Counted from the stretch's first letter, positions 32,633 through 41,366 are shown. The stretch: 41,471 nucleotides of DNA from DASWED01 sp036394995 (GCA_036394995.1 DASWED010000011.1:1-41471), one strand, 5' to 3'. Program-made: numbers and translations. The notes: generated by a model from the sequence alone, not told the origin.

Positions 32633-35148
32633 GGGTTGCGCTGGCGCGGGCAAAGCCCCGGGGCGTCCTGCTGGCCGCTGCCGTGGCGGCGCTGGCCGCG
32701 CAGGCCGCGCAGGCCGTCGGGGTGCCCGCGGCCCGGGCCGCCGATCCGCCCGACACCGTCATCACCTCGGGACCCTTCGGCGAGGTTGTCCCGGGCCCGC
32801 TGTGGTTCGAGTTCACCGCCAGTGAGCGCGACCTCCGGTTCGAGTGCTCGCTGGACGAAGAGGCTTTCGCCGACTGCTCCTCGCCACAGGCGTACGACGG
32901 GCTGCCCCGGGGCGACCACACGTTCCTGGTGCGGGCGGTGTCCGGGGCCGGGGCCGATCCGACTCCGGACGGACGTTCGTTCACCGTCGGCCGAAGCCCG
33001 TGCCAGCGCCTCGAGCCGGTGGGCCGGCCGGTCGCCCTGGGGTGCTCGGTCATCGAGCTCATGCGCAGGACGGGGGCGTTCGTGAACCCGGTCGTGGACG
33101 GCCTCCGGAGGCCGCTCGCCAAGCTGCAGGGGCGTGCCGGGTTCGCCGGCGCGGTGAACGACCTCACCGACGCGATCGCGCAGCTGAGGTCGGCCGGGGA
33201 GCACCTGGGGGAGGGGCAGCCGTGCCCGGCCGGTCGGGACGCCGGCCTGGCGGCTGCGAACCTGCGAAGCGCCCGCACGAAGATCGGCGACGCGGTGGAC
33301 CGCATGCAGCAGGACCTCGCCGACGAGACCAGCCTCCCGGAGGGGGACGCCGATCGGCTGGACCTCCTCATCTCGGAGCTGCGGCTGCAGCAGGTGCTCG
33401 CGGACGACGCCATCTCCGACGGCCTCGGTGTCGCGGACGCGTTCGACGCGGCATGCTCGGCGGTGACCGGGCCGGTCGAGGTCCGCGGCCGCGTGGTCCG
33501 AACCGACGACGCGCAAGGCACGTTCGAGCTGGAGGACGGTTCGGTCTTCGGGTTGCCCTTGACGCGCCACGGCTCGGCGCTGGTCAAGGGGCGGGTTGTG
33601 GACGTCGGCGGCCTGGGGCTCGAGGACCGAACGGCCGTCGTCACGTCAGTGGAGGGGACCTCCGCGAAGAAGGTGGCCGCGGTTCAGTGCCTGAGACTGC
33701 GCATCGCGCCGGTCCAGAAGTTCTCCGGCGGTCCGATCACGCTGCTGTCCACCTCGGCCTACGAGAGCGGTGGCGTCCTCCAGCTCGAGACGGCCATGCG
33801 CCTGGGCGTACAGGAGACGGGATGCCCGGGGGCGACGCCCGAGGGCCACGCGCTGCACTACACGATGAAGATCGACGTGGTGCAGGGCGGGGAGACCGAC
33901 ACGATCGCCACCGACCTCGGCGAGGGCGAGGGAGCGGTCCCCTTCCCGTGGCCGCTGTCCCAGGGCGGGTCCGCGGCGGTGGACGTCACGGTGATCCGGA
34001 CGAACTGCACGGTCATCGGCCCCGACTTCGAGTCCTGCCAGCCGCCCCAGATCCTGTCGCAGGACTCGTTCGACGTCCTGCTGCGCCAGGTGGGGAGCTA
34101 CTCGGACACCGAGTACGACACCACGGTGTTCGGCGTCACCGACGACGGGGTGAACGGGAACTTCGAGCCGGCGTCGGTGACGGGGTTCGACCTCCACTTC
34201 GTGTCGTCCATCACGAACCCGGTCTTCCACGCGGACGGCTACAAGGTGAACGGCGGCTCGTCGACGAAGCCGCAAGTGGTCGCGATCGACGAAGGGGACA
34301 AGTTCGCCGTGTACGACACGGACTTCTACGACCCCGGCTACCTGTGGCTGGAGGACGAGGTGCTGGCCACGGGCCAGGACAGCCCGGCGGGGATCCGGTG
34401 GCCGAGGATCGTGGGCACACGCAACGGCCACCAGTACCGATACTTCTCGTCGCTGCCGTCGATCGTCCGGGACCGGGTCGCGGTGTGCCCGACGTACCCG
34501 TCGCTCACGATCCCGCAGGGCCCGCCGATCCCGCCCGAGGACCCCGCGTGGAACTACTTCTATCCGAACTACCCGCCCCGGGAGGCCTACACAACGAAGA
34601 CCGTGAAGGACTCGTTCTACAAGCTGCCGTTCGAGAAGAACTTCCAGCCGGGGACGGGCCTCATGAACATCGACGACGCCAAGGCCTCGGGCCGCCACCC
34701 CGAATGGCAGCCCTACGCGTTCGACCTGGGCGCTTCGGAGAGCACGAAGCTGCTGGCGGCGCGCGGCGGCACGGTGGTCATCAACGTGCACGACGACCCC
34801 TACAACGTGAACGACGCCGCGAAGCCCGCGAACTGGCCCGGGATCGGCAACTACATGTGGCTCACCCACGGCGACGGCACGTACGCCGTCTACTTCCACA
34901 TGAAGTTCAACAGCAACGTGGTCTGGACCGGCAACGAGGTGTCCCGAGGCGACCAGATCTCCCTCATCGGCCAAACGGGCAACGCGAGCGGCCCCCACAC
35001 CCACTTCGAGGTCACCGAGAAGACCCCACCCGTCCCCGACAGCCAACACACCCGGGTCCGCTTCCAGGTCCTGTTCGGCGCGAACAAGGTCCAGAAGAAC
35101 TGCTACATCCCCCGCAAGGGCGAGACCTTCTTCTCCACGAACGACTAG
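32629..35148 (+). CDS. Secreted multidomain protein with M23 (LytM)-like C-terminal domain
   Basis: An 839-aa protein starting at ATG 32629, overlapping the SBBP stop by 4 nt. After a signal peptide (about 1-38, RGVLLAAAVAALAAQAAQAV) comes an Ig-like domain (40-105, DTVITSGPFGEVVPGPLWFE, FECSLDEEAF). A Cys-containing helical region (110-290) and a beta-rich middle (300-650) are unrecognised. The C terminus (about 690-810) is an M23 fold: YAFDLGASES, WLTHGDGTYAVYFHMKF and GNASGPHTHFEV. The H-x-H motif is intact, but the first ligand, normally His in H-x-x-x-D, reads Y-A-F-D, so zinc binding may be altered or lost. It could be a peptidoglycan hydrolase or a non-catalytic LytM factor. Confidence 0.8.
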   Translation: MRVALARAKPRGVLLAAAVAALAAQAAQAVGVPAARAADPPDTVITSGPFGEVVPGPLWFEFTASERDLRFECSLDEEAFADCSSPQAYDGLPRGDHTFLVRAVSGAGADPTPDGRSFTVGRSPCQRLEPVGRPVALGCSVIELMRRTGAFVNPVVDGLRRPLAKLQGRAGFAGAVNDLTDAIAQLRSAGEHLGEGQPCPAGRDAGLAAANLRSARTKIGDAVDRMQQDLADETSLPEGDADRLDLLISELRLQQVLADDAISDGLGVADAFDAACSAVTGPVEVRGRVVRTDDAQGTFELEDGSVFGLPLTRHGSALVKGRVVDVGGLGLEDRTAVVTSVEGTSAKKVAAVQCLRLRIAPVQKFSGGPITLLSTSAYESGGVLQLETAMRLGVQETGCPGATPEGHALHYTMKIDVVQGGETDTIATDLGEGEGAVPFPWPLSQGGSAAVDVTVIRTNCTVIGPDFESCQPPQILSQDSFDVLLRQVGSYSDTEYDTTVFGVTDDGVNGNFEPASVTGFDLHFVSSITNPVFHADGYKVNGGSSTKPQVVAIDEGDKFAVYDTDFYDPGYLWLEDEVLATGQDSPAGIRWPRIVGTRNGHQYRYFSSLPSIVRDRVAVCPTYPSLTIPQGPPIPPEDPAWNYFYPNYPPREAYTTKTVKDSFYKLPFEKNFQPGTGLMNIDDAKASGRHPEWQPYAFDLGASESTKLLAARGGTVVINVHDDPYNVNDAAKPANWPGIGNYMWLTHGDGTYAVYFHMKFNSNVVWTGNEVSRGDQISLIGQTGNASGPHTHFEVTEKTPPVPDSQHTRVRFQVLFGANKVQKNCYIPRKGETFFSTND

Positions 35149-35262
35149 CTGCGCTTCCCCGGCGTGTCCGGCCCGGCCTGTCCGGTGATCATGTCGGCCC
35201 CGAAGCCGCTGCGGGTCGTATCGCCCACGTCGGCCCTTGCCGAGCCGGTGCGCTTCGCGGGC

Positions 35263-37236
35263 TCAGGGTTTGCGTTCGAAGGCGCCGATGTCGCAGAGCG
35301 GGCCCTGGGGGCGTGGCACCAGGCGTTGGTCCTTGGTGGACATGTCGTGGCATTCGGCGACGGGGATCTTGTTCAGCGCGGGGCTCCCGGCGAGCAGCGC
35401 CAGGGTCAGCGTGGGCCCGCCGTGGTCCGCCAGCGCCGACAGCTTGGGCGCGACGTTCGGATGATCGGTGCCGGCCGGCGTCACGCCGCAGCCCGTCGTG
35501 TCCCCGTACACGTTGAACCCCTCCGTGGTGAAGGCGCCGATGCAGTTCGGTCCGGTGGCGGCAGTGTTCGCCGCGAGGATGGTCCCGTGCAGGAACGTGG
35601 TGCCGGACTCGACGTCCAGCCCGCCTCCGCCCGCGAACGGGTTGCTGCCGGAGGCGGCGACGTCGTTGCGGGCGATGGTGGACAGGCGGACCAGGAGCCC
35701 CGTGTTCACGACCTCGGCAGCGCCGCCGGCGGCGATGGCGTTCGGCCCGGTGGCGGAGGCGCCGTTGAGCGTGATGGTCGAGTTGACGACGATGTCGGTC
35801 TTCGTCGGCGACTCCAGGTCGAGGCCGCCACCCAGCGCCGTCGAGGAGCCATTCGACGCGACCGCGGTCACCTGGTTGTTGCTGACCGTCGAGGTCCGCA
35901 GGGTCAGCGCGGCGTTGCCCCGCCCCTCGTACCCGCCGCCCCCCGCATTGGCTACGGAGGAGTCCGACACGGCGGCCACGCCGTTGCGGTCGATCGTCGA
36001 CGTCGCCACGCTGACGTCGACCGTGCCGCCGGCGTCGATCCCGCCGCCGGTCCCGAGCGCGGTGTTCGAACCCGAGTGGACACCCACCGTGTTGTCGGAG
36101 AGATTCGAGCGCGTGATGAACATCGTCCCCTGATCGAGGGAGAGGCCGCCGCCCCTTCCTGTGGCGCTCGTCGCGCCGGTGGCGGTCACCCTGGAGCCGT
36201 GGACGTCCACCGACGAGAACCGCGCCGTCAAGCTGTCGCCCAACACGTCCAGCGCTCCGCCGAAGGCCTGCGCCGAACCGGCCGACGACGCGGCGACCCT
36301 GTTGTTCTGGAAGACCGAGTCCGTGACCGTGGCATCCACGGGCGAGGAGCCGCTGCTGATCTTCACCGCCCCCGCGAGCCCCGTTGCCGAATGGGCGCCG
36401 GTCACGGTGGCCTTGACCAGGTTTCCGCCGAAAGTCGACCCCGCGATCGAGAAGTCCTCGGCGGGGCTCGTCTGGTGGAACACGGCGCCGCCCTGCGCCG
36501 TCCCGGACTCATCGGAGCTGCTGATCGCCCGGTTCCCCTGGAACCGCGACCCATCGATCGACACCGCGGCGTCGATCACGAAGGCGCCTCCACCGGCGAC
36601 GTCCGTGACACCGAGAGCGGCGACACCCTTGGCCCGATTGCCCTGGAACAGGGAGTTGTCCACGGTCAGAGTGCCGTCCTGGAGGTAGATCCCCCCGCCA
36701 TGGGCGACCGCGACGGTGTCCTTCGTGGACACCGCCCGGTTGGCCAGGACCTGGGAATCGCGGATCGCCAGGGTCGCGTCCGCGGCGTAGATCCCGCCCC
36801 CGGCGGAGAACCCGTTCGAGTTCTCGGCGGCCACGTTGCCCCGGACGGTCACGTGGTCGAGCGTAAGGAGTCCGCCGTCGCCCAGGTCGACCCCGCCTCC
36901 GGTCTCGCCCCGTCCGCCGGTGACGACCAGCGAACGCAGGTGGATCAGCCTGGTTCCAGTCACCGTCAATGTGCTCCCCGTCCCGCCGCCGTCGAGCGTG
37001 GCCGCGGGATTGCCCTTCAGGGTCAGGTTCTTGGGCACCGTGAAGTTCCCGTCGCAGGTGCCCTTCACGAGGATCACGGTTCCGGGCGAGGCGTTGTCGA
37101 TCTTGGTCTGGAGCGACGCGTTCGCGCAGTTGACGGAGACGGTGTCGGCGACCGCGGGTAGAGCGTTCAGCGGAAGGGCGAGCGCAACGACGAGCACCGC
37201 CACGATCGCCCCCGCCGTGAGCCGTCCCCTGTGCAT
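35263..37236 (-). CDS. Large secreted right-handed beta-helix protein
   Basis: A 657-aa protein with a signal peptide (TAGAIVAVLVVALALPLNAL, cleavage near 31) and about 18-20 irregular coils marked by G-G-G-(I/L/V) plus N-x-V/S-x-N steps (GGGIYAADATLAIRDSQVLA, GGGLDLESPTK, GGAAEVVNTG). The end has the choice-of-anchor-like motif DQRLVPRPQGPLCDIGAFER, also found in the CSLREA relics nearby, but no CSLREA signature occurs at the N terminus. Such proteins act as surface or extracellular adhesins or carbohydrate-active scaffolds; no catalytic triad is seen. The ribosome binding site is GGGAAGG. It starts 30 nt downstream of the squalene-cyclase-like gene on the same strand, so the two may be co-transcribed. 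Confidence 0.86.
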   Translation of the reverse strand: MHRGRLTAGAIVAVLVVALALPLNALPAVADTVSVNCANASLQTKIDNASPGTVILVKGTCDGNFTVPKNLTLKGNPAATLDGGGTGSTLTVTGTRLIHLRSLVVTGGRGETGGGVDLGDGGLLTLDHVTVRGNVAAENSNGFSAGGGIYAADATLAIRDSQVLANRAVSTKDTVAVAHGGGIYLQDGTLTVDNSLFQGNRAKGVAALGVTDVAGGGAFVIDAAVSIDGSRFQGNRAISSSDESGTAQGGAVFHQTSPAEDFSIAGSTFGGNLVKATVTGAHSATGLAGAVKISSGSSPVDATVTDSVFQNNRVAASSAGSAQAFGGALDVLGDSLTARFSSVDVHGSRVTATGATSATGRGGGLSLDQGTMFITRSNLSDNTVGVHSGSNTALGTGGGIDAGGTVDVSVATSTIDRNGVAAVSDSSVANAGGGGYEGRGNAALTLRTSTVSNNQVTAVASNGSSTALGGGLDLESPTKTDIVVNSTITLNGASATGPNAIAAGGAAEVVNTGLLVRLSTIARNDVAASGSNPFAGGGGLDVESGTTFLHGTILAANTAATGPNCIGAFTTEGFNVYGDTTGCGVTPAGTDHPNVAPKLSALADHGGPTLTLALLAGSPALNKIPVAECHDMSTKDQRLVPRPQGPLCDIGAFERKP

Positions 37237-37266
37237 CCCACCCTTCCCTTTCCGCTGGCGGGGAAT

Positions 37267-38235
37267 CTATCGGCTTCGGCCGGAATGCGCCGTGCGCGCA
37301 TTCGAACCCGCCCACCGCAGGACCCGCAGCGCGCGGAGGGTGTTCCAGCGGCTGGGGAAGCCGTCGGGGCCTTCCATGCCGAAGTGGGTCGGCCCCTGGT
37401 GCGTGTTCTCGAGCGGCCAGCGACCCTCCTCATGGCGCTTGCCGGCGACCAGCGCGATCGCTTCCGCGTACCGGCCGTCCGGGACCGCGCCCGTGGATCG
37501 GAAGTAGTCGAGGCCGCGCAGCACGTCGTAGTACCAGCGGGTCGGGAACGAGAACATCGTGAACCGCGGGTCGATGACGTGACCGGTCGACCGACGGCGG
37601 AACAGGCTTCGCTCGAGGAGGTATTCCTCGCCCCTGCGGCGCGCCGCAGCGACCGCCCCCGAAGATCCTCCGGCACGCTCCCATTCGAGGAGGCCCTCGA
37701 GCACGCAGATCGTCGAGTGGAACGACGACACCGTCGCGCCGTACTCGGCCCAGCAGTTCCAGCCACCATCCTCGCGCTGGTCGCCCAGGAGGCGATCGAC
37801 GATACCGTCCACGGTCTCGCCGAAGTGGGCGCCGTTCGCGAGCGCGATCCCGTTGATGCACGGCTCGGTCTCGCCCTCGAAGTAGAGGGCGTCGTTCGCC
37901 TCCCACCGGACGTGTTCGCGCACGAGCGGGACGGCCCGGCCCGCCTCGGGACTGTCCGGGTCCAGACCGAGCTCGCGCAGGAGCTGGAGCGAGAAGTGCG
38001 TCGCCGTCCATGCGTCGAAGAAGGGCTTCGACTCATCCACCCAGCCCGGGCGGTAGGTGCCGCCGTCCCAACGGCCGTCGGCCCCCTGGAGCGCGAGCAG
38101 CTGTGCGCCCCAGCCCTCGACCGCGACACGGGCGCGTTCAGCGGCCACCTCGTCGGGTGCGGCCTCCGTGAGGTCGCGCATCACCTGCCAGCGGATCGCG
38201 GGATCAGCGTCCAACAGCCACTCGATCACAGTCAT
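37267..38235 (-). CDS. Squalene-cyclase/prenyltransferase-like alpha-toroid protein
   Basis: A 322-aa protein with repeated QW-like motifs (GADGRWDGG, REDGGWNCWAEYGATVSSFH, HEEGRWPLEN) in an all-helical pattern, with no signal peptide or membrane helix. This is the alpha-alpha toroid fold of squalene cyclases and prenyltransferase beta subunits. It is half the length of a squalene-hopene cyclase (about 630 aa), and no D-x-D-D catalytic motif is visible, so it is probably a single-barrel member of unknown function. It is transcribed away from the LuxR-TPR gene, with the beta-helix gene downstream. Confidence 0.74.
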   Translation of the reverse strand: MTVIEWLLDADPAIRWQVMRDLTEAAPDEVAAERARVAVEGWGAQLLALQGADGRWDGGTYRPGWVDESKPFFDAWTATHFSLQLLRELGLDPDSPEAGRAVPLVREHVRWEANDALYFEGETEPCINGIALANGAHFGETVDGIVDRLLGDQREDGGWNCWAEYGATVSSFHSTICVLEGLLEWERAGGSSGAVAAARRRGEEYLLERSLFRRRSTGHVIDPRFTMFSFPTRWYYDVLRGLDYFRSTGAVPDGRYAEAIALVAGKRHEEGRWPLENTHQGPTHFGMEGPDGFPSRWNTLRALRVLRWAGSNARTAHSGRSR

Positions 38236-38318
38236 CGCCGTAGTGGAACACGCTCACGACGCCCGACGCTCACCGGCGCGTGCCAGCACCCGGTTCTGCG
38301 CCATCGCGCGAACGCGCC

Positions 38319-38324
38319 TACCAT
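38319..38324 (+). promoter_or_regulatory. TACCAT -10 element of a probable leaderless promoter
   Basis: TACCAT ends 6 nt before GTG 38331 with no ribosome binding site between them. That places the transcription start at or next to the initiation codon of the TPR-LuxR regulator. No convincing -35 is visible in the divergent intergenic region 38236-38318. Confidence 0.3.
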
Positions 38325-38330
38325 CTGTCC

Positions 38331-40007
38331 GTGGCCGCCGACGAGCAGCTGGTCGCGGCCTGGGAGGCGCTCCAGGGGGGGTCCTGGGCCGACGCCAAGG
38401 CGAGCTTCGAACGGGCCCTTCGAGATCGCGAGACGCCCGAAGCGCTCATGGGCCTGGCCGAGGCCGCGACATGGCTGGGCGACGCCAGAGCCGTGACCAC
38501 GGCGCTCGAGCGGGCGTTCCGGCTGTTCCGCCGGCGCGGCGATGACGAAGCCGCGGCGCGTGCGGCGGCGTGGCTGGCCGTGACCATCCTCAATACGCGC
38601 GGCGACACCGCAGTGGCCTCGGGTTGGCTCGGGCGGGCCCGCACCCTCCTCCACGACCACCCGGATTCCCCGGTCGTGGCAATGATCGCCGGCATGGAAG
38701 GGGCCCTGGCCGCGGGATACGACAGGGACTTCGCCAGGGCCCGCCCCCTCACGGAGGAGGCCATCTCCCGGGCCCGGGAGATGGGTGACCTCGACAACGA
38801 GATGATCGCCACCGGCCAGCTCGGGCTGATCCTGGTCGCCTCGGGGGAGGTGGCCGAAGGGATGCGTCTGCTCGACGAGGCCTCGGCCGCGGCGGTGGGG
38901 GGCGAGCTGCGGGACAGGGGGAACGCCATTCGCGTGTGCTGCTTCCTGGTCACGGCGTGCCTGTACGTCCGCGACCTGGAGCGGGCCGCCCAGTGGTCCC
39001 GCTACGCGATCGACATGTCGGATGGCAGGATCGCCGCCCCGTCGTTCGACTACCCGCGAACCGAGCACGCCGCCGTCCTCATCTGGTGGGGGCGATGGGA
39101 GGACGCCGAGCGCGAGCTCATGGAGCTGTTGGAGGACGCGGCGGCCCGGCCGGTCCCGGCCGCCCTGGCGAGGCTCCGGCTCGCCGACCTCCGGCGGCGC
39201 CAGGGTCGGTTCGACGAGGCGCAGGAGGTGCTCGACGACCTCGAGGCCGCGCCGCACCGGCGCGGGCTGGGTCAGCTCACGGTGGCCGCTCGAGCCACAC
39301 TTGAGCTCGATCGGGGATCGCCGGGCGATGCCGCTGCCCTGGCCGAACGGTATCTCCGGAGCCTGCCACCCGAGGACGTCGTCGAACGGGTCGACCCCCT
39401 GGAGACCATGGCCCGAGCCCGGACTGCGCTCGGCGACCATGACGCCGCGGCGTCGTCGGTGACCGAGCTCGATCACGTCGCCATGAGGATCGGCACCGGA
39501 CCGGTCCTGGCCGCGGCGCGGTTCGCCGCGGGCGTCGTCGATGCGGCACGAGGCGACCACACGGCCGCCCTCGGGGCCCTCCAGAGCTCCGTCGACCTGT
39601 TCGTCCGGGCCGAGGCGCCGTTCGAAGCGGCTCGCGTTCGCCTCGAGCTGGCCCGATGTCTCCTCGACCTGGGCCGGCCGGAGCCCGCGGCCAGGGAGGC
39701 CGGAGCCGCCCACGCCGCGTTGGAGGCGCTTGGAGCTCACAGGGAGGCTGAGCGGGCCGAGCGCCTGCTCGCCGAGATCGAACCGGGTGCCCGGGGCCGG
39801 CCGGACCTCCGCCTGACCCCTCGGGAGGTCGAGGTCCTCCGCCTGCTCGGGCAGGGCCGGACCAACGACGAGATCGCCGCCGACCTGTTCCTCTCGGTGC
39901 GGACCGTGGAGCGGCACGTCGCGAACGCCTACGCCAAGATCGGCGCGCACGGCCGTGCCGCCCGGGCGATGGCGACCGCGTTCGCCCACCGCAACGGCAT
40001 CGCGTAG
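38331..40007 (+). CDS. TPR-containing LuxR-family transcriptional regulator
   Basis: A 558-aa protein from GTG 38331; an ATG-like start at 38280 would add 17 residues with no motif. About 1-490 is helical TPR-like sequence (AWEALQGGSWADAKASFERA, ALMGLAEAATWLGDARAV). The C terminus (about 495-545) is a LuxR helix-turn-helix: LTPREVEVLRLLGQGRTNDE then LFLSVRTVERHVANAYAKIG. There is no receiver or ATPase domain. Such regulators bind small ligands or partner proteins through the TPR superhelix. It is followed by an intergenic region with paired 12-bp repeats before two coupled genes, its likely targets. Confidence 0.88.
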   Translation: MAADEQLVAAWEALQGGSWADAKASFERALRDRETPEALMGLAEAATWLGDARAVTTALERAFRLFRRRGDDEAAARAAAWLAVTILNTRGDTAVASGWLGRARTLLHDHPDSPVVAMIAGMEGALAAGYDRDFARARPLTEEAISRAREMGDLDNEMIATGQLGLILVASGEVAEGMRLLDEASAAAVGGELRDRGNAIRVCCFLVTACLYVRDLERAAQWSRYAIDMSDGRIAAPSFDYPRTEHAAVLIWWGRWEDAERELMELLEDAAARPVPAALARLRLADLRRRQGRFDEAQEVLDDLEAAPHRRGLGQLTVAARATLELDRGSPGDAAALAERYLRSLPPEDVVERVDPLETMARARTALGDHDAAASSVTELDHVAMRIGTGPVLAAARFAAGVVDAARGDHTAALGALQSSVDLFVRAEAPFEAARVRLELARCLLDLGRPEPAAREAGAAHAALEALGAHREAERAERLLAEIEPGARGRPDLRLTPREVEVLRLLGQGRTNDEIAADLFLSVRTVERHVANAYAKIGAHGRAARAMATAFAHRNGIA

Positions 40008-40021
40008 CGCGAAGCGGGCGA

Positions 40022-40054
40022 ATCTGGGTACCGAACCCCGCGATCTGGGTACCG
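40022..40054 (+). repeat. Two identical 12-bp direct repeats 21 bp apart (putative operator)
   Basis: ATCTGGGTACCG occurs at 40022-40033 and 40043-40054, identical at all 12 positions and spaced two helical turns apart. They lie 14 nt after the LuxR-TPR stop and 30-62 bp upstream of the possible -10 at 40084. That corresponds to about -42 to -74 relative to the likely transcription start, as expected for an activator site. Confidence 0.5.
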
Positions 40055-40083
40055 GCGCGGATGTTTCCGAGGTGACTCCTTCC

Positions 40084-40089
40084 TAGCGT
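40084..40089 (+). promoter_or_regulatory. Possible -10 element for the 71-aa/323-aa gene pair
   Basis: TAGCGT at 40084-40089 fits TAnnnT. The -35 position 17 bp upstream (40061-40066, ATGTTT) is poor, as at activator-dependent promoters. The leader is about 70 nt and ends in a strong ribosome binding site before ATG 40166. Confidence 0.3.
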
Positions 40090-40165
40090 TCGCTCAGGGC
40101 TCGCCGGAAGCCGGTTCGCCGGCCCCGGTGAGCCCCCGACGGGAAGCCGACGGAAGGAGGCAACG

Positions 40166-40381
40166 ATGAGCGCGCTTCGCGTCCCAGCCCCGCAGGGTCA
40201 CTCGCCAAGCGGCCGGGAAGGCCGGAAATCCCCATGGACCGGGTCCGTCGGACGCGCGGTCCTCCGGGGCCTCCGCGCGATGGGACGGGCCTTGACCTCG
40301 CCCCACGCGCTGTGGTGGTTCGGGGTGCCCTGGCAGTCGCACTGGCCCTCTCGCGATGGAACGGAAGGAGGAGGTCGATGA
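40166..40381 (+). CDS. 71-aa small protein translationally coupled to the next gene
   Basis: A 71-aa protein preceded by GGAAGGAGG at ideal distance. It is basic at the start (QGHSPSGREGRKSPWTG) and has an Ala/Arg helix (GRAVLRGLRAMGRALTSPHA) and a Trp-rich segment (LWWFGVPWQSHWPSRDG). Its TGA overlaps the ATG of the next gene (ATGA at 40378-40381), and the downstream ribosome binding site lies inside its last codons. No family is recognised. The good ribosome binding site and coupling argue that it is translated, possibly as a leader-type or partner peptide. Confidence 0.6.
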   Translation: MSALRVPAPQGHSPSGREGRKSPWTGSVGRAVLRGLRAMGRALTSPHALWWFGVPWQSHWPSRDGTEGGGR

Positions 40382-41349
40382 GCGCCGGGGTTGCGTCCGC
40401 GGACTCGCTGCCGAGGCTCGAGGGGTATCCGTTCCAGGTGCGCTACAGCGAGAGCTCGAGGGCCGATGCGGAACGGCTGGCCGACCTGACAGGGGAGGCG
40501 TTCGACTACTTCACGCGCGTGCTGGAGGCCTCGCCGCCGCGGTTCACCGCGTTCTTCCTCGCGCCCGAGGAGTGGAAGCTGGTCGCGTCGCCCGAGGGCT
40601 ACGGCATGGCCCGCTACCAGCCCGCGGGGTTCGCCTTCGACGAGGAGCACGGCCCGTCTCCCGAGAACAGGATGATCGTGCCCACCGACGAGAACGCGAT
40701 GTGGCGGCAGTTCGGCAGGATGGCCCGCCTCACGTCGCCGTTCGTCGCCTACCCGAGGCTCAAGCGCGTGTACGCGGACGCGGAGGGCCGTCTCCGGGCG
40801 CGGGGGTTCTTCGACCTGCTCATCCTTCGTGATGTGGCCTATGCGATCGACGAGCACAGCGGATCGGCGTTCCCGGCGCTGTGGCTGGAGAACTTCTTCC
40901 CCAGTCTGGCGCTGCACGCGTTCATCGCCACCAAGAGGCCGGGGGACCTCGAGCGGTTGACGACGCTCCCCGACGTGCTCACCCGACTGACCGCGCTCAA
41001 CGCGATCGTTCGCCTGACCGGCTATCGGACCCTCGACGACTTCCAGCGCCACTACCCGATCGGGACCGAGAAGCCGATGAAGGTCCCGAACTACGCCTGG
41101 TACCACTGCCGCTTCCTGCGGCTGGCCCGCGCGGTGTTCGAGGAGAGCGGCGAGGACGGCCTGAAGCGGCTGTGGGCGTTCGGCCTCTCCGAGAGCACCC
41201 GGCACCAGTCGGGGTGGGCGTACTTCCGGGAGCACGGCGTCATGCCGCCCACCGATTGGGCCGGAGTCACGTCGGCGGCGAAGCTCGCTCCAATCCTCGC
41301 GACGGAGGTGAGCCCCCGCCTGGCGCAGGCCATCGCGGAGTGGCCATGA
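40378..41349 (+). CDS. 323-aa protein of unknown function
   Basis: ATG 40378 has its own strong ribosome binding site (GGAAGGAGGAGG). The first ~110 residues (FQVRYSESSRADAERLADLT, EAFDYFTRVLEASPPRFTAF, FLAPEEWKLV then YGMARYQPAG) resemble the N-terminal half of peptidase-MA-like gluzincins, which test the same spacing before an HExxH. No HExxH follows; the matching position reads LRDVAYAIDE. So it is either an inactive relative or something unrelated. There is no signal peptide. Later parts (LWLENFFPSLALHAF, HCRFLRLARAVFEESGEDGL) are helical. Probably controlled by the upstream LuxR-TPR regulator (inference). Confidence 0.72.
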   Translation: MSAGVASADSLPRLEGYPFQVRYSESSRADAERLADLTGEAFDYFTRVLEASPPRFTAFFLAPEEWKLVASPEGYGMARYQPAGFAFDEEHGPSPENRMIVPTDENAMWRQFGRMARLTSPFVAYPRLKRVYADAEGRLRARGFFDLLILRDVAYAIDEHSGSAFPALWLENFFPSLALHAFIATKRPGDLERLTTLPDVLTRLTALNAIVRLTGYRTLDDFQRHYPIGTEKPMKVPNYAWYHCRFLRLARAVFEESGEDGLKRLWAFGLSESTRHQSGWAYFREHGVMPPTDWAGVTSAAKLAPILATEVSPRLAQAIAEWP

Positions 41350-41366
41350 GGACCGACAGCGCCGGC

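Noticed and set aside
33646..35049. Minus-strand frame opposite the M23-like gene
   Set aside because: Val/Arg/Asp-rich shadow without motifs; the plus strand has the M23 and Ig-like patterns and an ATGA-coupled start.
35164..37161. 665-codon plus-strand frame across the beta-helix gene
   Set aside because: Composition is Arg/Gly/Val-rich without motifs; the minus strand encodes a signal peptide, regular coils and a family end motif.
38232..39989. 585-codon minus-strand frame opposite the LuxR-TPR gene
   Set aside because: Antisense shadow; the plus strand carries a clear LuxR HTH.
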